From CAZEAN01 sp964510225 (GTDB lineage Bacteria > Planctomycetota > Planctomycetia > Isosphaerales > Isosphaeraceae), in NCBI GenBank assembly GCA_964510225.1, contig CAZEAN010000122.1, forward strand, positions 1-17,039: a stretch of DNA of 17,039 bases, given 5' to 3'. How positions within the stretch are numbered: the first letter of the stretch is position 1; each line of letters starts with the position of its first letter. The notes under the pieces are model-generated. The model was not told the origin of the DNA and did no database searches. It saw only the letters and a list, made by a program, of their open reading frames with translations. Positions 1 to 8,658 of the stretch are shown in pieces. Position numbers and translations under genes: made by a program.

Positions 1-52
1 GTTCTTCAGTGGAACCGCGAACGGCGCGGTTGCCCCAGACCCACTGAAGAAC
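1..52. repeat. Nested inverted repeat (cruciform-like)
   Basis: The first 12 bases (GTTCTTCAGTGG) are exactly repeated in inverse at 41-52. Inside them AACCGCG (13-19) pairs with CGCGGTT (25-31) around a 5-base loop. The result is a two-tier hairpin with an 8-9 base bulge on one side. It has no T-tract, so it is not a typical terminator. It could be a REP-like element, an IS end or a degenerate attC-like structure, but it lacks the RYYYAAC/GTTRRRY cores of the sites further right. The element may continue to the left of the window. Confidence 0.5.
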
Positions 53-123
53 TCAGGGTGACCGGGACGATCAGCGGGTCTGAAACAGCCATCGTTGTGT
101 TGTGTGAGGTACCGAATCCAAGA

Positions 124-146
124 GCGGCGCAACGCCGCCCCGTTTT
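124..146 (+). terminator. Possible intrinsic terminator
   Basis: GCGGCG (124-129), loop CAA, CGCCGC (133-138), then CCCG and a TTTT run (143-146). This is a short GC stem followed by a weak T-tract, suited to ending a plus-strand transcript that comes from left of the window. The T-run is short, so this is only a candidate. The rest of 1-609 shows no convincing gene apart from the repeat at 190-268. Confidence 0.35.
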
Positions 147-189
147 AAGCTGGACCTGACCCCCAACCCATCCCAATGAAGATATTGTG

Positions 190-268
190 ATGGATGATTT
201 GATGTTTTACGGTCTTCTTTTTGAGATCGCAAGTGGGCAGTAGGGGTATTTTGACCAACCGAGAGAAG
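190..268 (+). repeat. Degenerate 79-bp direct repeat, copy 1
   Basis: Matches 1724-1802 at a constant offset of 1534 bp with about 12 mismatches by eye and no gaps. Both copies contain an 18-codon frame from ATG to a stop at the same place (TAG here, TAA in the other). Several differences are synonymous (two CTT to CTA changes and the stop codon), others are not. The two copies bracket the DUF1254 gene. It could be a remnant of a duplicated intergenic region or of a mobile element, or a very small gene. I do not recognise the family. Confidence 0.6.
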
Positions 269-609
269 TTACTGTTCTTGTTTGATTTTCAACGGTTTTA
301 CTTTCGACAAGAAGTGACTTGCGGAACGCCCTTGTGCGATTCTTAACACTGAGTTTATTGCTGGATGAACTCGGAACCGGAGGGAGCGTCTACCACAAGG
401 CCTAGGAAATCGATGGATCTCCAGCACACCGACTTGTAACGGGTCGTTTTGATGGGCAGGGCCTAGACTCGACCCGGACACTGCGATAGTCTGCCGCGGA
501 CTTGGATCTCGTCCGTCGAGGGTCGGGAGTCGGTCACTTCGACCTGGTGCAACTGACCCTTGCGAGACGAATATCCTTCATTTCGCTTCACACAGACAAG
601 GCAGACATC

Positions 610-1632
610 ATGCGCTCGCACTTCGTCTACCCAGGACTCCTTCTAGTGGGCCTGTCCACAGTGATCCAAAGCGTTTGCTCCTCGGCAGAAATCGTCACGG
701 TCGATAACTTTGTCCGCGCCGAGACGGATATGACACTCAAACGCTATGTCGACCAAGGGGCATTTGGCAGGTTCTTTCACGTACGAAAGCCAACACCAAT
801 TGACAAACAAGATGTGATTCGAATGAATCGAGATACCCTGTATTCTGCTGGAGTCTTCGACTTGAACGCGGGCTCGGTGACGATCTTGAAGCCGGATCCA
901 CAAGGGCGGTTTCAGTCGATGCTGGTGATCAATCAGGACCATTCGATGCTTCCTGTCGAGCACGGATCTGGTGAGTTCACGCTCACCAAAGAGAAGATCG
1001 GGACCCGGTACGTCTTCGTCATACTTCGAACATTTATGGATGCCAACGACCCGCAAGATATCAGTGCCGCAAATGCCTTGCAGGATGAGATTTCGGTGAT
1101 GCAGCAGGGCATCGGGGAATTCGAGATACCCGATTGGGATGAGGAGTCGCTGAGCCGGGTCCGCGATGCGATCAACGTTCTGGCCTCAACAAAACTGGAC
1201 GCTTCCGGCATGTTCGGCGACAAAGCCACCCTGAATCCCATCGATCATCTCCTTGGTACGGCGTACGGTTGGGGAGGAAACCCCAGGGAGGCTGCCGTTT
1301 ACTTGAATGTAGTGCCTGAGCAGAACGATGGAAATACTCCCTACACCCTTACGATTTCAGAAGAGGTCCCCGTTGATGGGTTTGTGTCCGTCACTGTCTA
1401 CAACGCCGACGGCTTCATGGAGAAAAACGATTGGGACGCCTACTCACTCAATAACGTCACGGCAGAGAAGGGTCCTCATCGTTCCGTGACGATTCACTTT
1501 GGCGGTGATCCCAGTAATCCGAACTATTTGCCGATCACCAAAGGTTGGAATTACATCGTGCGAATGTACCAACCTCGCAGTGAAATACTCGACGGCTCGT
1601 GGACCTTCCCCGAGCCGAAACCGGTCGAATGA
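610..1632 (+). CDS. Exported DUF1254/DUF1214 domain protein
   Basis: A 340-residue protein that begins with a Sec-type signal peptide (basic start, hydrophobic stretch at about residues 7-22, likely cleavage near 25). A DUF1254-like N-terminal part follows, including the NRDTLYSAGVFDL segment at 73-85. The C-terminal DUF1214-like part starts around AYGWGG (218-223) and runs to the end. Length and two-domain order fit the family, which is widespread and biochemically poorly defined. The ATG at 610 is chosen over a TTG at 502 because the signal peptide starts there and AAGG lies a few bases upstream; the longer form would put 36 residues ahead of the signal. The protein probably acts in the periplasm or at the envelope. 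Its substrate is unknown. It stands alone between two copies of a degenerate direct repeat, which suggests the segment may have been inserted or duplicated. Confidence 0.85.
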   Translation: MRSHFVYPGLLLVGLSTVIQSVCSSAEIVTVDNFVRAETDMTLKRYVDQGAFGRFFHVRKPTPIDKQDVIRMNRDTLYSAGVFDLNAGSVTILKPDPQGRFQSMLVINQDHSMLPVEHGSGEFTLTKEKIGTRYVFVILRTFMDANDPQDISAANALQDEISVMQQGIGEFEIPDWDEESLSRVRDAINVLASTKLDASGMFGDKATLNPIDHLLGTAYGWGGNPREAAVYLNVVPEQNDGNTPYTLTISEEVPVDGFVSVTVYNADGFMEKNDWDAYSLNNVTAEKGPHRSVTIHFGGDPSNPNYLPITKGWNYIVRMYQPRSEILDGSWTFPEPKPVE

Positions 1633-1723
1633 CCGTATCCGTCTTGGGGTATGGGTTGTCTTCCACCCAGGCTACCCGACCCATCCCCCTTGTACGAACC
1701 ACCCCGATGAGCGACGGGGAAAG

Positions 1724-1802
1724 ATGAATGGCTTGATGTTTCACGGTCTACTATTTGAGATCGCAAGTAGGCAGTAAGGGTATCTTGACTAACAGAGAAA
1801 AG
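1724..1802 (+). repeat. Degenerate 79-bp direct repeat, copy 2
   Basis: Partner of the repeat at 190-268. Here the 18-codon frame (1724-1777) is preceded by a GGGGAAAG stretch that could act as a ribosome-binding site. Similarity continues about 25 bp past the stop codon, so the match is not confined to the frame. It lies 87 bp upstream of the ATPase gene and may form part of its 5' region. Confidence 0.6.
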
Positions 1803-1888
1803 CCACCTCCGATGCCCAAGACTCAACGGTATTCAAGAGACAATGTGTAGAATGCATAACATAACGCACACCCCTAGGAGAATTCACT

Positions 1889-2647
1889 GTGGCAAGGAAG
1901 CGGAAGAAGACCCCTGGACCGTACGTCTTGCAACTTGAGGTTCCCCGTGAGCGTATCGTGGACGCCAACCGCTACCCTTACAATCTGCCGGCCTTCAGAG
2001 AACTGACGACGCTACCTTTTCATCCAAAGGTAACGTTCCTCGTCGGGGAGAATGGGACTGGCAAATCGACCCTTCTAGAAGCCGTTGCAGTCAGTTATGG
2101 TTTGAATCCCGAAGGCGGCAGTCTCAATTTCAACTTCGCTACGAGAAGCTCCCACTCATTACTCCACGAATGTATTCGACTCGCCAAGTCACTGGCCTCG
2201 CCCAGTGACTGCTACTTTCTGCGCGCCGAGAGCTTCTACAATGTGGCCACGGAGATCGAACGGCTCGACGGAGGACCGAGCGGTGAGATCATCCAAGCCT
2301 ATGGTGGCAATTCACTCCACGAGCAGTCGCACGGAGAATCGTTTTTCGCACTTTTCCAGAATCGGTTCCGAGACAATGGGCTCTACTTTCTGGACGAACC
2401 GGAGGCCGCGTTGTCCCCGCAGCGGCAGCTCGAGTTCCTCGTGTTGCTCCACGATTATGTCTGTCGGGGTGGGCAGTTCATTATTGCCACACATTCTCCG
2501 ATCATCATGGCATACCCTGACTCGCTTATTTACATGCTAAGTGAGCAGGGGATTGAGGTAGTCGCTTACGAAGATACCGAGCACTACCGGATCACCCGGG
2601 CATTCCTGAGCGACCCGCAAAGGTACATGTCAGCGCTGCTCAGGTGA
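1889..2647 (+). CDS. Stand-alone ABC-type ATPase (AAA family, COG3910-like)
   Basis: A 252-residue predicted ATPase with all the ABC-type motifs. Walker A is GENGTGKST at 53-61, a signature-like LHEQSHGES lies at 143-151, Walker B ends in LYFLDEPEAAL around 165-175 (D169, E170), and the switch histidine is H202 in IIATHSP. There is no transmembrane segment and no fused domain, so it is a soluble single-domain ATPase and not a transporter subunit. Proteins of this kind are common and their partners mostly unknown; some relatives act in DNA repair or in defence islands. The start is GTG at 1889, with AGGAG eight bases upstream. No nuclease or partner gene sits next to it in the same operon: the following RraA-like gene is 213 bp downstream, so coupling is not evident. 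A 12-bp perfect palindrome (AGAGACGTCTCT, 2654-2665) lies just after the stop. Confidence 0.88.
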   Translation: MARKRKKTPGPYVLQLEVPRERIVDANRYPYNLPAFRELTTLPFHPKVTFLVGENGTGKSTLLEAVAVSYGLNPEGGSLNFNFATRSSHSLLHECIRLAKSLASPSDCYFLRAESFYNVATEIERLDGGPSGEIIQAYGGNSLHEQSHGESFFALFQNRFRDNGLYFLDEPEAALSPQRQLEFLVLLHDYVCRGGQFIIATHSPIIMAYPDSLIYMLSEQGIEVVAYEDTEHYRITRAFLSDPQRYMSALLR

Positions 2648-2860
2648 GCAAGAAGAGACGTCTCTATGAGGTATCGAGTACTGACAGAAACCATAGTAAA
2701 AAAGTACATGTTTTTATTTTGATCAAAAGACTGATCGTTCGCAGCGTCGCTAGACCTCTGTTGCCTTGATCGGTGTTACTCTGAGATAGAAACTGATGAA
2801 CAAACCTATGGCCGTTCCACCCGAATCCAGCGTTCCCGTTCCACTCTTTGGAGATCTCTG

Positions 2861-3511
2861 ATGGCCGCCTCGACCGTCCTTGCAGATCGGCTCAACAAGC
2901 TCTATACCCCGGTCGTCGCCGACGTCCTCGACAAGATGGGCTATCGGAATCAGTGCCTGAGCGCTGCGATCCGGCCTCTCGTCGCAGAGTTCCGCTGTGC
3001 GGGAGTCGCTCGGACGGTCCACACCATTCCAGCACCGACAACCAGTCCCGAGCATCCCTACCAGTTGGAAATGGAAGCAATTGACTCGTTAAAGCCGGGA
3101 GATTTGATGGTTGTCTCACGCTCGGAGTGGAGCTTCTGGGGCGAATTGCTCTCGACGGCAGCAACCTACCGTGGTTGTCGCGGGATCATCATCGATGGCT
3201 ACACACGAGACACGAAGGGGATCGAAGCGATCGGGTTTCCTGTTTTTTGTACGGGAATCCATCCTGCCGACAGTCTCGGCAGACTTGATGTCGATGCCTA
3301 TGATGTGCCGATTGAATGCGGTGGCGTCCGAGTGGAACCAGGGGATTTTGTACTTGGCGACCATGATGGTGTGGTAGTTGTACCGCAGTCGATTGCGGAA
3401 GAGGCCATCACTAACGCCGAGGAGAAGGTCCGTGGTGAAAATCTGGTCCGCAGCAAGCTTGCGGAGGGAATGTCTGTGGCGGAAGCATTCCGGACCTACG
3501 GCGTCTTGTGA
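2861..3511 (+). CDS. RraA-like / HMG-CHA aldolase-fold protein
   Basis: A 216-residue protein of the RraA-like family, which includes 4-hydroxy-4-methyl-2-oxoglutarate/4-carboxy-4-hydroxy-2-oxoadipate aldolases, oxaloacetate decarboxylases and regulators of RNase E. Seen here are GELLSTAA (94-101) followed by the DGYTRD motif (112-117). The Arg-Asp pair (116-117) corresponds to the pyruvate- and metal-binding residues of the enzymatic members. A late GDHDGVVVVP motif (166-175) is also typical. Keeping the RD pair favours an enzymatic, metal-dependent role over pure RNase E inhibition, but the substrate cannot be read from sequence. The ATG at 2861 has GGAGA six bases upstream. A 21-codon upstream frame (2796-2861) ends in TGATG, sharing one base with this start, so translational coupling is possible. 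It converges on the MlrC-like gene with 8 bp between stop codons. Confidence 0.88.
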   Translation: MAASTVLADRLNKLYTPVVADVLDKMGYRNQCLSAAIRPLVAEFRCAGVARTVHTIPAPTTSPEHPYQLEMEAIDSLKPGDLMVVSRSEWSFWGELLSTAATYRGCRGIIIDGYTRDTKGIEAIGFPVFCTGIHPADSLGRLDVDAYDVPIECGGVRVEPGDFVLGDHDGVVVVPQSIAEEAITNAEEKVRGENLVRSKLAEGMSVAEAFRTYGVL

Positions 3512-3519
3512 CTCTTGGC

Positions 3520-4989
3520 TCAACAATCGCGATCCAACGGGAACATCGGTCGACGGATCCGGTTGTACTGAAACCTCCGAGGGTCGATTGCCGTGAACCC
3601 AGGGGAATCAACTTCAATGACCCGACCCGCGATCGGTACATAGGCCGCCTTGTACGCCACTGCTGCTTTCACCACCAAGATCGACTGTTCTTCTGGCTTC
3701 AGCCCTAGACTGGTCAATTGCCCAAGGCTAAAGGGTGGCGTTCGGAGCGAGTTGAGGACAACCGTTATTCTTCCCTCAAGTTCAAGAACAGCCGTCTTCC
3801 CCTGGTCATTCTGACGACGCCCTCCGTGTCGCGCTTCGGCTTCGATCCAGGTCCCTTCGTGGAGTGAATGAACCACCCCGGAGACTTTGATTGGCGGACC
3901 GTAATTTCCACCGCTCTTACCGCCGACTGTACCTCTGAAACACCCACCCTGACCAACCACGATCGCAGCTTGAACGGCCGGAGGATCGTACAAGACGACG
4001 ATGGCGTCCATCGCGTGCTGTCGGATCAACTCCGCTAAAAGGAGTGTTCCGTCTCCGGGAGTGCCACCTCCGATGTTGTCGCCGAGGTCAACCAACACCA
4101 CTGGCCGTACGTTCGACGCAATCGCCGCGCTGACGGCTTCCGCTGCTGCTGGCCCCCGTGCATCGAATTGATCCCTCCGGGATTCGATCGCTGCACCCAG
4201 TCGATCCGCGCTTCGCTGTGCTTCCGACTGGTTGCTGTCAGCGACGACGAGTACGGACGGCCCCATTTCCGGAACATCGGCGTAGGGAAAGCCAGCCATC
4301 ACGCTCACCGAGAGGATCACGGGGTCGTTTTCTAAGTCACGAGCCTCGCTGAGCAGTTGTGACATCGGTGCCCGGTCGGTCTCTTGACCTAAGAGGTTGA
4401 GGATGATCGGTGGTTTCGCAACTGCTGTTACTGGCGTGATCTCACCGCGGAGAGTTCGGACCAACAATCGTGCTGCCAGGATGCCACGGTCCCGCTGATC
4501 TACATGGGGATAAGTCTGGTAGCCAATCAACGCAGTTGCCTGCGTGACCATCAATTCTGAGACATTGCCGTGGTAATCCAGTGTTGCAAAGATCGGTAAC
4601 TCCGGGCCGAGTGCTTCCCGGAGTCGACGCAAGACCTCACCATCGGCATCAGGAAATGACGGCGTCACCATGGCGCCATGGAGGGCGAGTAGAAGCCCGT
4701 CAAGATGAGTTGAGCGACAATGGTTGAGTAAGGTCTCGAGGAGAACCTCGAAGGTCTCGTCCGTGACAGGACCTGAAGGTGTTGCCCAAGCCATAGCGGT
4801 TGGGACCGCTTCTACCGCCTCACGCTCCGTTCCCTCAAAGAAGCCCCCGACTTCATGATGGGCTGCCTTCCAGACGGGGATGAGGGCGTGACCCACGGCA
4901 ACACTCCCGTCCTCGAAGTCTTGGAGTGTCGTAGTCGAATCGACAAAGGTGTTCGATTCGTGCATGATCCCGCCGATCCCAATCCTCAT
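3520..4989 (-). CDS. MlrC-like M81-family metallopeptidase
   Basis: A 489-residue protein with both halves of the MlrC family (formerly DUF1485 plus the MlrC C-terminal domain), full length for the family. MlrC of microcystin degraders is a zinc-dependent peptidase that cleaves a linear tetrapeptide. Most homologues, like this one, come from organisms with no link to microcystin and have unknown substrates. Candidate metal ligands and conserved segments are HESNTF (10-15), LHGAM (102-106), DYHGN (137-141) and YPHVD (159-163). The C-terminal half opens with LGDNIGGGTPGDGT (301-314). No signal peptide is visible, so it is probably cytoplasmic. Its ATG has GGAG about 13 bases upstream. It lies 27 bp after the Tat-exported gene in the same direction, with no room for a promoter, so the two are probably one operon. 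The name mlrC is not assigned because the function differs or is unknown. Confidence 0.88.
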   Translation of the reverse strand: MRIGIGGIMHESNTFVDSTTTLQDFEDGSVAVGHALIPVWKAAHHEVGGFFEGTEREAVEAVPTAMAWATPSGPVTDETFEVLLETLLNHCRSTHLDGLLLALHGAMVTPSFPDADGEVLRRLREALGPELPIFATLDYHGNVSELMVTQATALIGYQTYPHVDQRDRGILAARLLVRTLRGEITPVTAVAKPPIILNLLGQETDRAPMSQLLSEARDLENDPVILSVSVMAGFPYADVPEMGPSVLVVADSNQSEAQRSADRLGAAIESRRDQFDARGPAAAEAVSAAIASNVRPVVLVDLGDNIGGGTPGDGTLLLAELIRQHAMDAIVVLYDPPAVQAAIVVGQGGCFRGTVGGKSGGNYGPPIKVSGVVHSLHEGTWIEAEARHGGRRQNDQGKTAVLELEGRITVVLNSLRTPPFSLGQLTSLGLKPEEQSILVVKAAVAYKAAYVPIAGRVIEVDSPGFTAIDPRRFQYNRIRRPMFPLDRDC

Positions 4990-5016
4990 GGCCGTTCTGC
5001 TCCGCGATGAACCAGT

Positions 5017-6279
5017 TTAGGAAATGCCGAGCGGTTCCGGGGCGTGGGGATAATCGACCGGAGTGTAGGAAATGGCGAGTTCGGGTGTGTCACGTTTCTT
5101 CCCACCCTCGGATCGCGAGGTGAGTGCTCGATCGAGAATCCCTGCGGTTAAGATGGTCCGCTCCACCGGATAGGTCGGTTTGCCTGTCGTGATCATCTGC
5201 TCCACTGCGTGCGTCAGATAGGCAAAGTGGGGGTAGTGCGGCACGGGACGTTCTTCATAACGTGTGACAACCGGGTCTTCAGCCCCCTCAAGACGCAGCC
5301 CTACGCTGATCCCTTGGGCATAGCCGGGGAGTTGGACGACGGCGCCTTGGAACTTGTCACGGTATGTAAATAAGAAAAGGGCGACGTTGGTGTTGTCGTA
5401 CCCTCGGAACTGCTCAATGCCTCCGGGTGCAACAGGACCGAGTGCAGCGTTGAGGAGCTCTTGATCTACAGTCCCGTTAGACAAGGCGTCTCGCATCGCA
5501 TCGCCACTGAGACACTGGACCGTATCGACACCGTACTCGGCCCCTCGACGTCGTTCGACGAGTGCTTGATATCCTTCCAAACCGTGGAAACCGTACGCAT
5601 CCAGCCCCCCGTATCCAACACCGACTGCAGCCGTGATCGGGGCATTCATTGGTACGACCGGATCAGGATTTCGGAAGGCGACGGGAATCGAAGACCCGGC
5701 CATGAATGGAATTTGCAATGATCGTGCGGTCTTGTAGATCCAAGCTGTGTCGTCCCAGACTGGTCCTGGGTGCTTGTCGTTGAAGACAGGGACAACTCGA
5801 CCACACTTTTCGAAGGTCTCCACGATCCCTTCAAAGAATCGACGCCGAGGGTAGAGGTGTTGTCCTTTTTCGTTGTACGGATAGTCGCCGTGCTCTCCGA
5901 CACTGAAGACACCTTCGACCGCGAGGTCCTTCCCCCCGAGGGTCATCGCTTCCTCGATCGTCTTCATCACGGGGATACCGAATTCTTTCGCGATCTGGAG
6001 ACCCATCGCGCTCCGATCAGGTTGGTCAATGTAGAGCGAAACGAGTTTGAGATTCGGCCCAGGCCCTCCCTCATTGCGCCAGCCATTCAGCAGCCGTGAC
6101 ACAATCACATCGGCGTGACTGAGCTTCCGGTACTCCGTGAGAATGGCGGTCACCGCCTTGGGCTCGGCTAGCTTTTGTTGAAAAGCTGCCCCCTGGCTTC
6201 TGAGTCCGATTCCGAGCCCGGAGAGTCCACCAGCGGTCACGCGCAGCATGGCGCGTCTGGTAAGTGATGGGGTCTTCAT
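5017..6279 (-). CDS. Tat-exported protein of unknown function
   Basis: A 420-residue protein. The N-terminus carries a twin-arginine signal (TRRAMLR at 7-13, then a Gly/Leu-rich hydrophobic stretch to about residue 30). The mature part begins with a Rossmann-like segment (KAVTAILTEYRKLSHADVIV) that is loosely reminiscent of Gfo/Idh/MocA oxidoreductases, but I see no clear nucleotide-binding GxGxxG. Similar Tat-signal proteins occur in planctomycetes and acidobacteria as hypothetical proteins; this is recollection, not a search result. The ATG at 6279 is chosen because it starts the Tat signal and has GAGGA about ten bases upstream; an in-frame ATG at 6357 would add 26 non-signal residues. It is first in a probable operon with the MlrC-like gene. 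Tat export suggests the protein folds, perhaps with a cofactor, before it crosses the membrane. Confidence 0.8.
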   Translation of the reverse strand: MKTPSLTRRAMLRVTAGGLSGLGIGLRSQGAAFQQKLAEPKAVTAILTEYRKLSHADVIVSRLLNGWRNEGGPGPNLKLVSLYIDQPDRSAMGLQIAKEFGIPVMKTIEEAMTLGGKDLAVEGVFSVGEHGDYPYNEKGQHLYPRRRFFEGIVETFEKCGRVVPVFNDKHPGPVWDDTAWIYKTARSLQIPFMAGSSIPVAFRNPDPVVPMNAPITAAVGVGYGGLDAYGFHGLEGYQALVERRRGAEYGVDTVQCLSGDAMRDALSNGTVDQELLNAALGPVAPGGIEQFRGYDNTNVALFLFTYRDKFQGAVVQLPGYAQGISVGLRLEGAEDPVVTRYEERPVPHYPHFAYLTHAVEQMITTGKPTYPVERTILTAGILDRALTSRSEGGKKRDTPELAISYTPVDYPHAPEPLGIS

Positions 6280-6356
6280 CGTGCGGATCCTCGATGAATG
6301 AGCCGATCTCTGTTGTTCCCTCCGTGGAACTGTATCGGCTCTTGAGCCCCATCGCA

Positions 6357-6384
6357 AGTATGGTCTCGTGCGACTTCAACACAA
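6357..6384 (-). promoter_or_regulatory. Candidate promoter of the Tat protein/MlrC-like operon
   Basis: On the minus strand TTGTGT (6384-6379), a 16-base spacer and CATACT (6362-6357) resemble a housekeeping -35/-10 pair, 77 bases before the ATG at 6279. The same CATACT box occurs in the candidate glgP promoter. The match is moderate and unsupported by other evidence. Confidence 0.3.
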
Positions 6385-6423
6385 CGCGTGGCTACATTGA
6401 CCGGTGTGATCAGTTACATGGAA

Positions 6424-8565
6424 TCAGGAACGCATGCCACAGGGATGACCGCCGCACGCTGGAAGATAGGCGTGTTGGGCGTAGTCCATCACCATCCGGT
6501 CGGAATTAAACCGCCAGCCGTTGGTCCGGATCCCATTCTTCACCTGGGCGATCCAGTGTCGCGGGAGTCCCTCCTCGTCGCGATCGTAGTAGAGCGGAAT
6601 CACCTGGTTGACCAAGACGTCCATGAGGTCACGATAGTCACGATCATCCTGCTCTGTGGTGACGGTATGGGTCCGTCCAGAACCGATCGCAAATCCATTT
6701 TGACCGTCGTACCCTTCGGCCCACCAGCCATCGAGAATCGAGCAGTTGAGACCGCCGTTGATCGCAACCTTCTGGCCCGACGTCCCGCTAGCCTCTTGCG
6801 GTCTCCGAGGGTTGTTCAACCAGACGTCGACTCCTTGGACTAGATAGCGGGCGACATTCATGTCGTAGTCTTCGATAAAGATGATCCGGCCTCTGAATTC
6901 GTCCTGTTCACTGAGCCGGACAATCTGCTGGATGAACTCCTTGCCGTACTTATCTTCAGGGTGAGCCTTGCCTGCGAAGATCAGTTGGACCGGATGTTCC
7001 GATGCATTAACGATCGAGGCCAGACGATCTACTTCACGGAGAACCAACGTCGCCCGCTTGTAGGTGGCAAACCTCCGCGCGAAACCGATCGTGAGTGCGT
7101 CAAGATCAAAATACTGCTGAATACGATCGATCTCTTGATTCGATCGATTCTTAGCGGTTGCTTGTTTGGTAAGCCGCGATCGCGCGAATTCGAGGAGCCT
7201 TGCCTTAAGGACTTGATGTGTTTCCCAGAGTTCGTTGTCTTCGATTGTTGAAACTTGCTCCCAGACCTCGGGATAGCGCATCCGACGGGGCCAATCGTTA
7301 CCGAAATGACGATCAAAGATCGTCTTCATTTGGGGCGCAAGCCAAGTGAGGACGTGGACACCGTTGGTAATGTGACCGATCGGGACCTCTTCTTCGGTCC
7401 GATTCGGGAAGAGGGTTTGCCACATCAATCGGGAAACCTTGCCGTGCAAGGCACTGACACCGTTCGCGTGTCTCGAGAGTTTCAGGGCAAGGACTGTCAT
7501 GCAGAACGGTTCATTGTGGTCATGCGGATTGACCCGACCAAGTGCCATAAAGTCATCGTACGAAAGGTGTAACTGCTCCCGGAGTGGCCCCAGATGCTGC
7601 TCCACGAGATCGGCAGGGAATCGATCGTGCCCCGCGGCGACCGGTGTGTGCGTGGTGAAGACGGTCATTCCAGCGACTTCGCGGACGGCCTCGCCAAACG
7701 GTCGACCCTCGGCTTCCATCACTTGCCGAGTCATCTCCAAGCTGACAAACGCACTGTGACCTTCGTTCATATGAATCACGGAAGGATCAATACCGACGGC
7801 CCGAAGCGCTCGGAGTCCGCCGACCCCGAGAAGCAATTCTTGCCGGATTCGGACCTGGGCATCTCCGCCATAGAGTCGGGCGGTTAGGCTTCGGTCTGCT
7901 TCCGAATTTTCCGGGACATTCGCATCGAGCAGAAGCAGCGTCGTCCGTCCGACCTCGACACGCCAGACCTTGGCATGGAGCGTGCCGCTCCGCGATTCGA
8001 TCGCAATCTTGACAGATTCCCCATCGGGACCGGTCGCCAGCTCGATCGGGAGTCGGTCTGGGTCGTTGAACGGATAGGCCTCGGTCTGCCAGCCTTCGTT
8101 GTCCAGCGCCTGTCGAAAATAACCTTCGGCGTAGAGCATCCCGACGCCAACCAGTGGGAGCCCGATATCACTCGCACTCTTCAGGTGATCACCCGCAAGG
8201 ACACCAAGGCCTCCGGAGTAAATCGGGAGGCTCTCATGGAGTCCAAATTCCATCGAGAAGTAGGCGACCGGACGAGCGCGGAGTGTAGAAGCGTAAGTGG
8301 CTCCCCAACTCTCGTTGTTCGGGAGATACTCATTCAGGCGTCGCGAGGCGTAATCAATCCGCGAAATCAAGGCCATTTCTGAGGCCCGACGGACCAGTTG
8401 ATCTTGAGGGATCCGGTCGAGGAACTCGACCGGGTTGTGGTCTGTCTCATGCCAGAGGCCAGGATCAAGCTCACGGAAAAGCTCAATGACGTTCGGTTGC
8501 CACGTCCACCAGAGGTTCCGGGCCAGTTCTCTTAGTTTGTTGACGATTTGCTCCTGGCTGATCAT
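6424..8565 (-). CDS. glgP: Alpha-glucan phosphorylase (glycogen phosphorylase family, GT35)
   Basis: A 713-residue phosphorylase of the short bacterial alpha-glucan type (TIGR02094-like). It releases glucose-1-phosphate from glycogen or maltodextrin in the cytoplasm, using pyridoxal phosphate. The N-terminus (LRELARNLWWTWQPN, about 12-26) is the DUF3417 region typical of this subfamily. The phosphate/PLP site is clear: SGTSGQKVAINGG with the PLP lysine at K599, then ILDGWWAEGYDGQNGFAIG. An earlier HMNEGHSAF and a THTPVAAGHD segment are also characteristic. The ATG at 8565 is preceded by GAGG repeats that serve as a ribosome-binding site. The C-terminus stops soon after the catalytic domain, as in other short members, so this is not an obvious truncation. 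No other glycogen gene is in the window. A good promoter candidate lies 94 bp upstream, and the gene appears to be a single-gene unit. Confidence 0.93.
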   Translation of the reverse strand: MISQEQIVNKLRELARNLWWTWQPNVIELFRELDPGLWHETDHNPVEFLDRIPQDQLVRRASEMALISRIDYASRRLNEYLPNNESWGATYASTLRARPVAYFSMEFGLHESLPIYSGGLGVLAGDHLKSASDIGLPLVGVGMLYAEGYFRQALDNEGWQTEAYPFNDPDRLPIELATGPDGESVKIAIESRSGTLHAKVWRVEVGRTTLLLLDANVPENSEADRSLTARLYGGDAQVRIRQELLLGVGGLRALRAVGIDPSVIHMNEGHSAFVSLEMTRQVMEAEGRPFGEAVREVAGMTVFTTHTPVAAGHDRFPADLVEQHLGPLREQLHLSYDDFMALGRVNPHDHNEPFCMTVLALKLSRHANGVSALHGKVSRLMWQTLFPNRTEEEVPIGHITNGVHVLTWLAPQMKTIFDRHFGNDWPRRMRYPEVWEQVSTIEDNELWETHQVLKARLLEFARSRLTKQATAKNRSNQEIDRIQQYFDLDALTIGFARRFATYKRATLVLREVDRLASIVNASEHPVQLIFAGKAHPEDKYGKEFIQQIVRLSEQDEFRGRIIFIEDYDMNVARYLVQGVDVWLNNPRRPQEASGTSGQKVAINGGLNCSILDGWWAEGYDGQNGFAIGSGRTHTVTTEQDDRDYRDLMDVLVNQVIPLYYDRDEEGLPRHWIAQVKNGIRTNGWRFNSDRMVMDYAQHAYLPACGGHPCGMRS

Positions 8566-8658
8566 CCTCTGTCCTCACTCAGGTGGGTCGATTCATGCTT
8601 GTGGGCCGGGCGGTTTGGTCGAATGCCTGCCTAGAAGCCCGACGATCCAGGGGGATTT

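Noticed and set aside
1889..2647. ATPase as part of a defence system
   Set aside because: No nuclease, reverse transcriptase or other effector lies beside it; a defence role would be speculation.
2690..2730. AT-rich stretch with A- and T-runs after the ATPase gene as a terminator
   Set aside because: The A- and T-runs could pair but there is no GC stem, so it is not a convincing intrinsic terminator.
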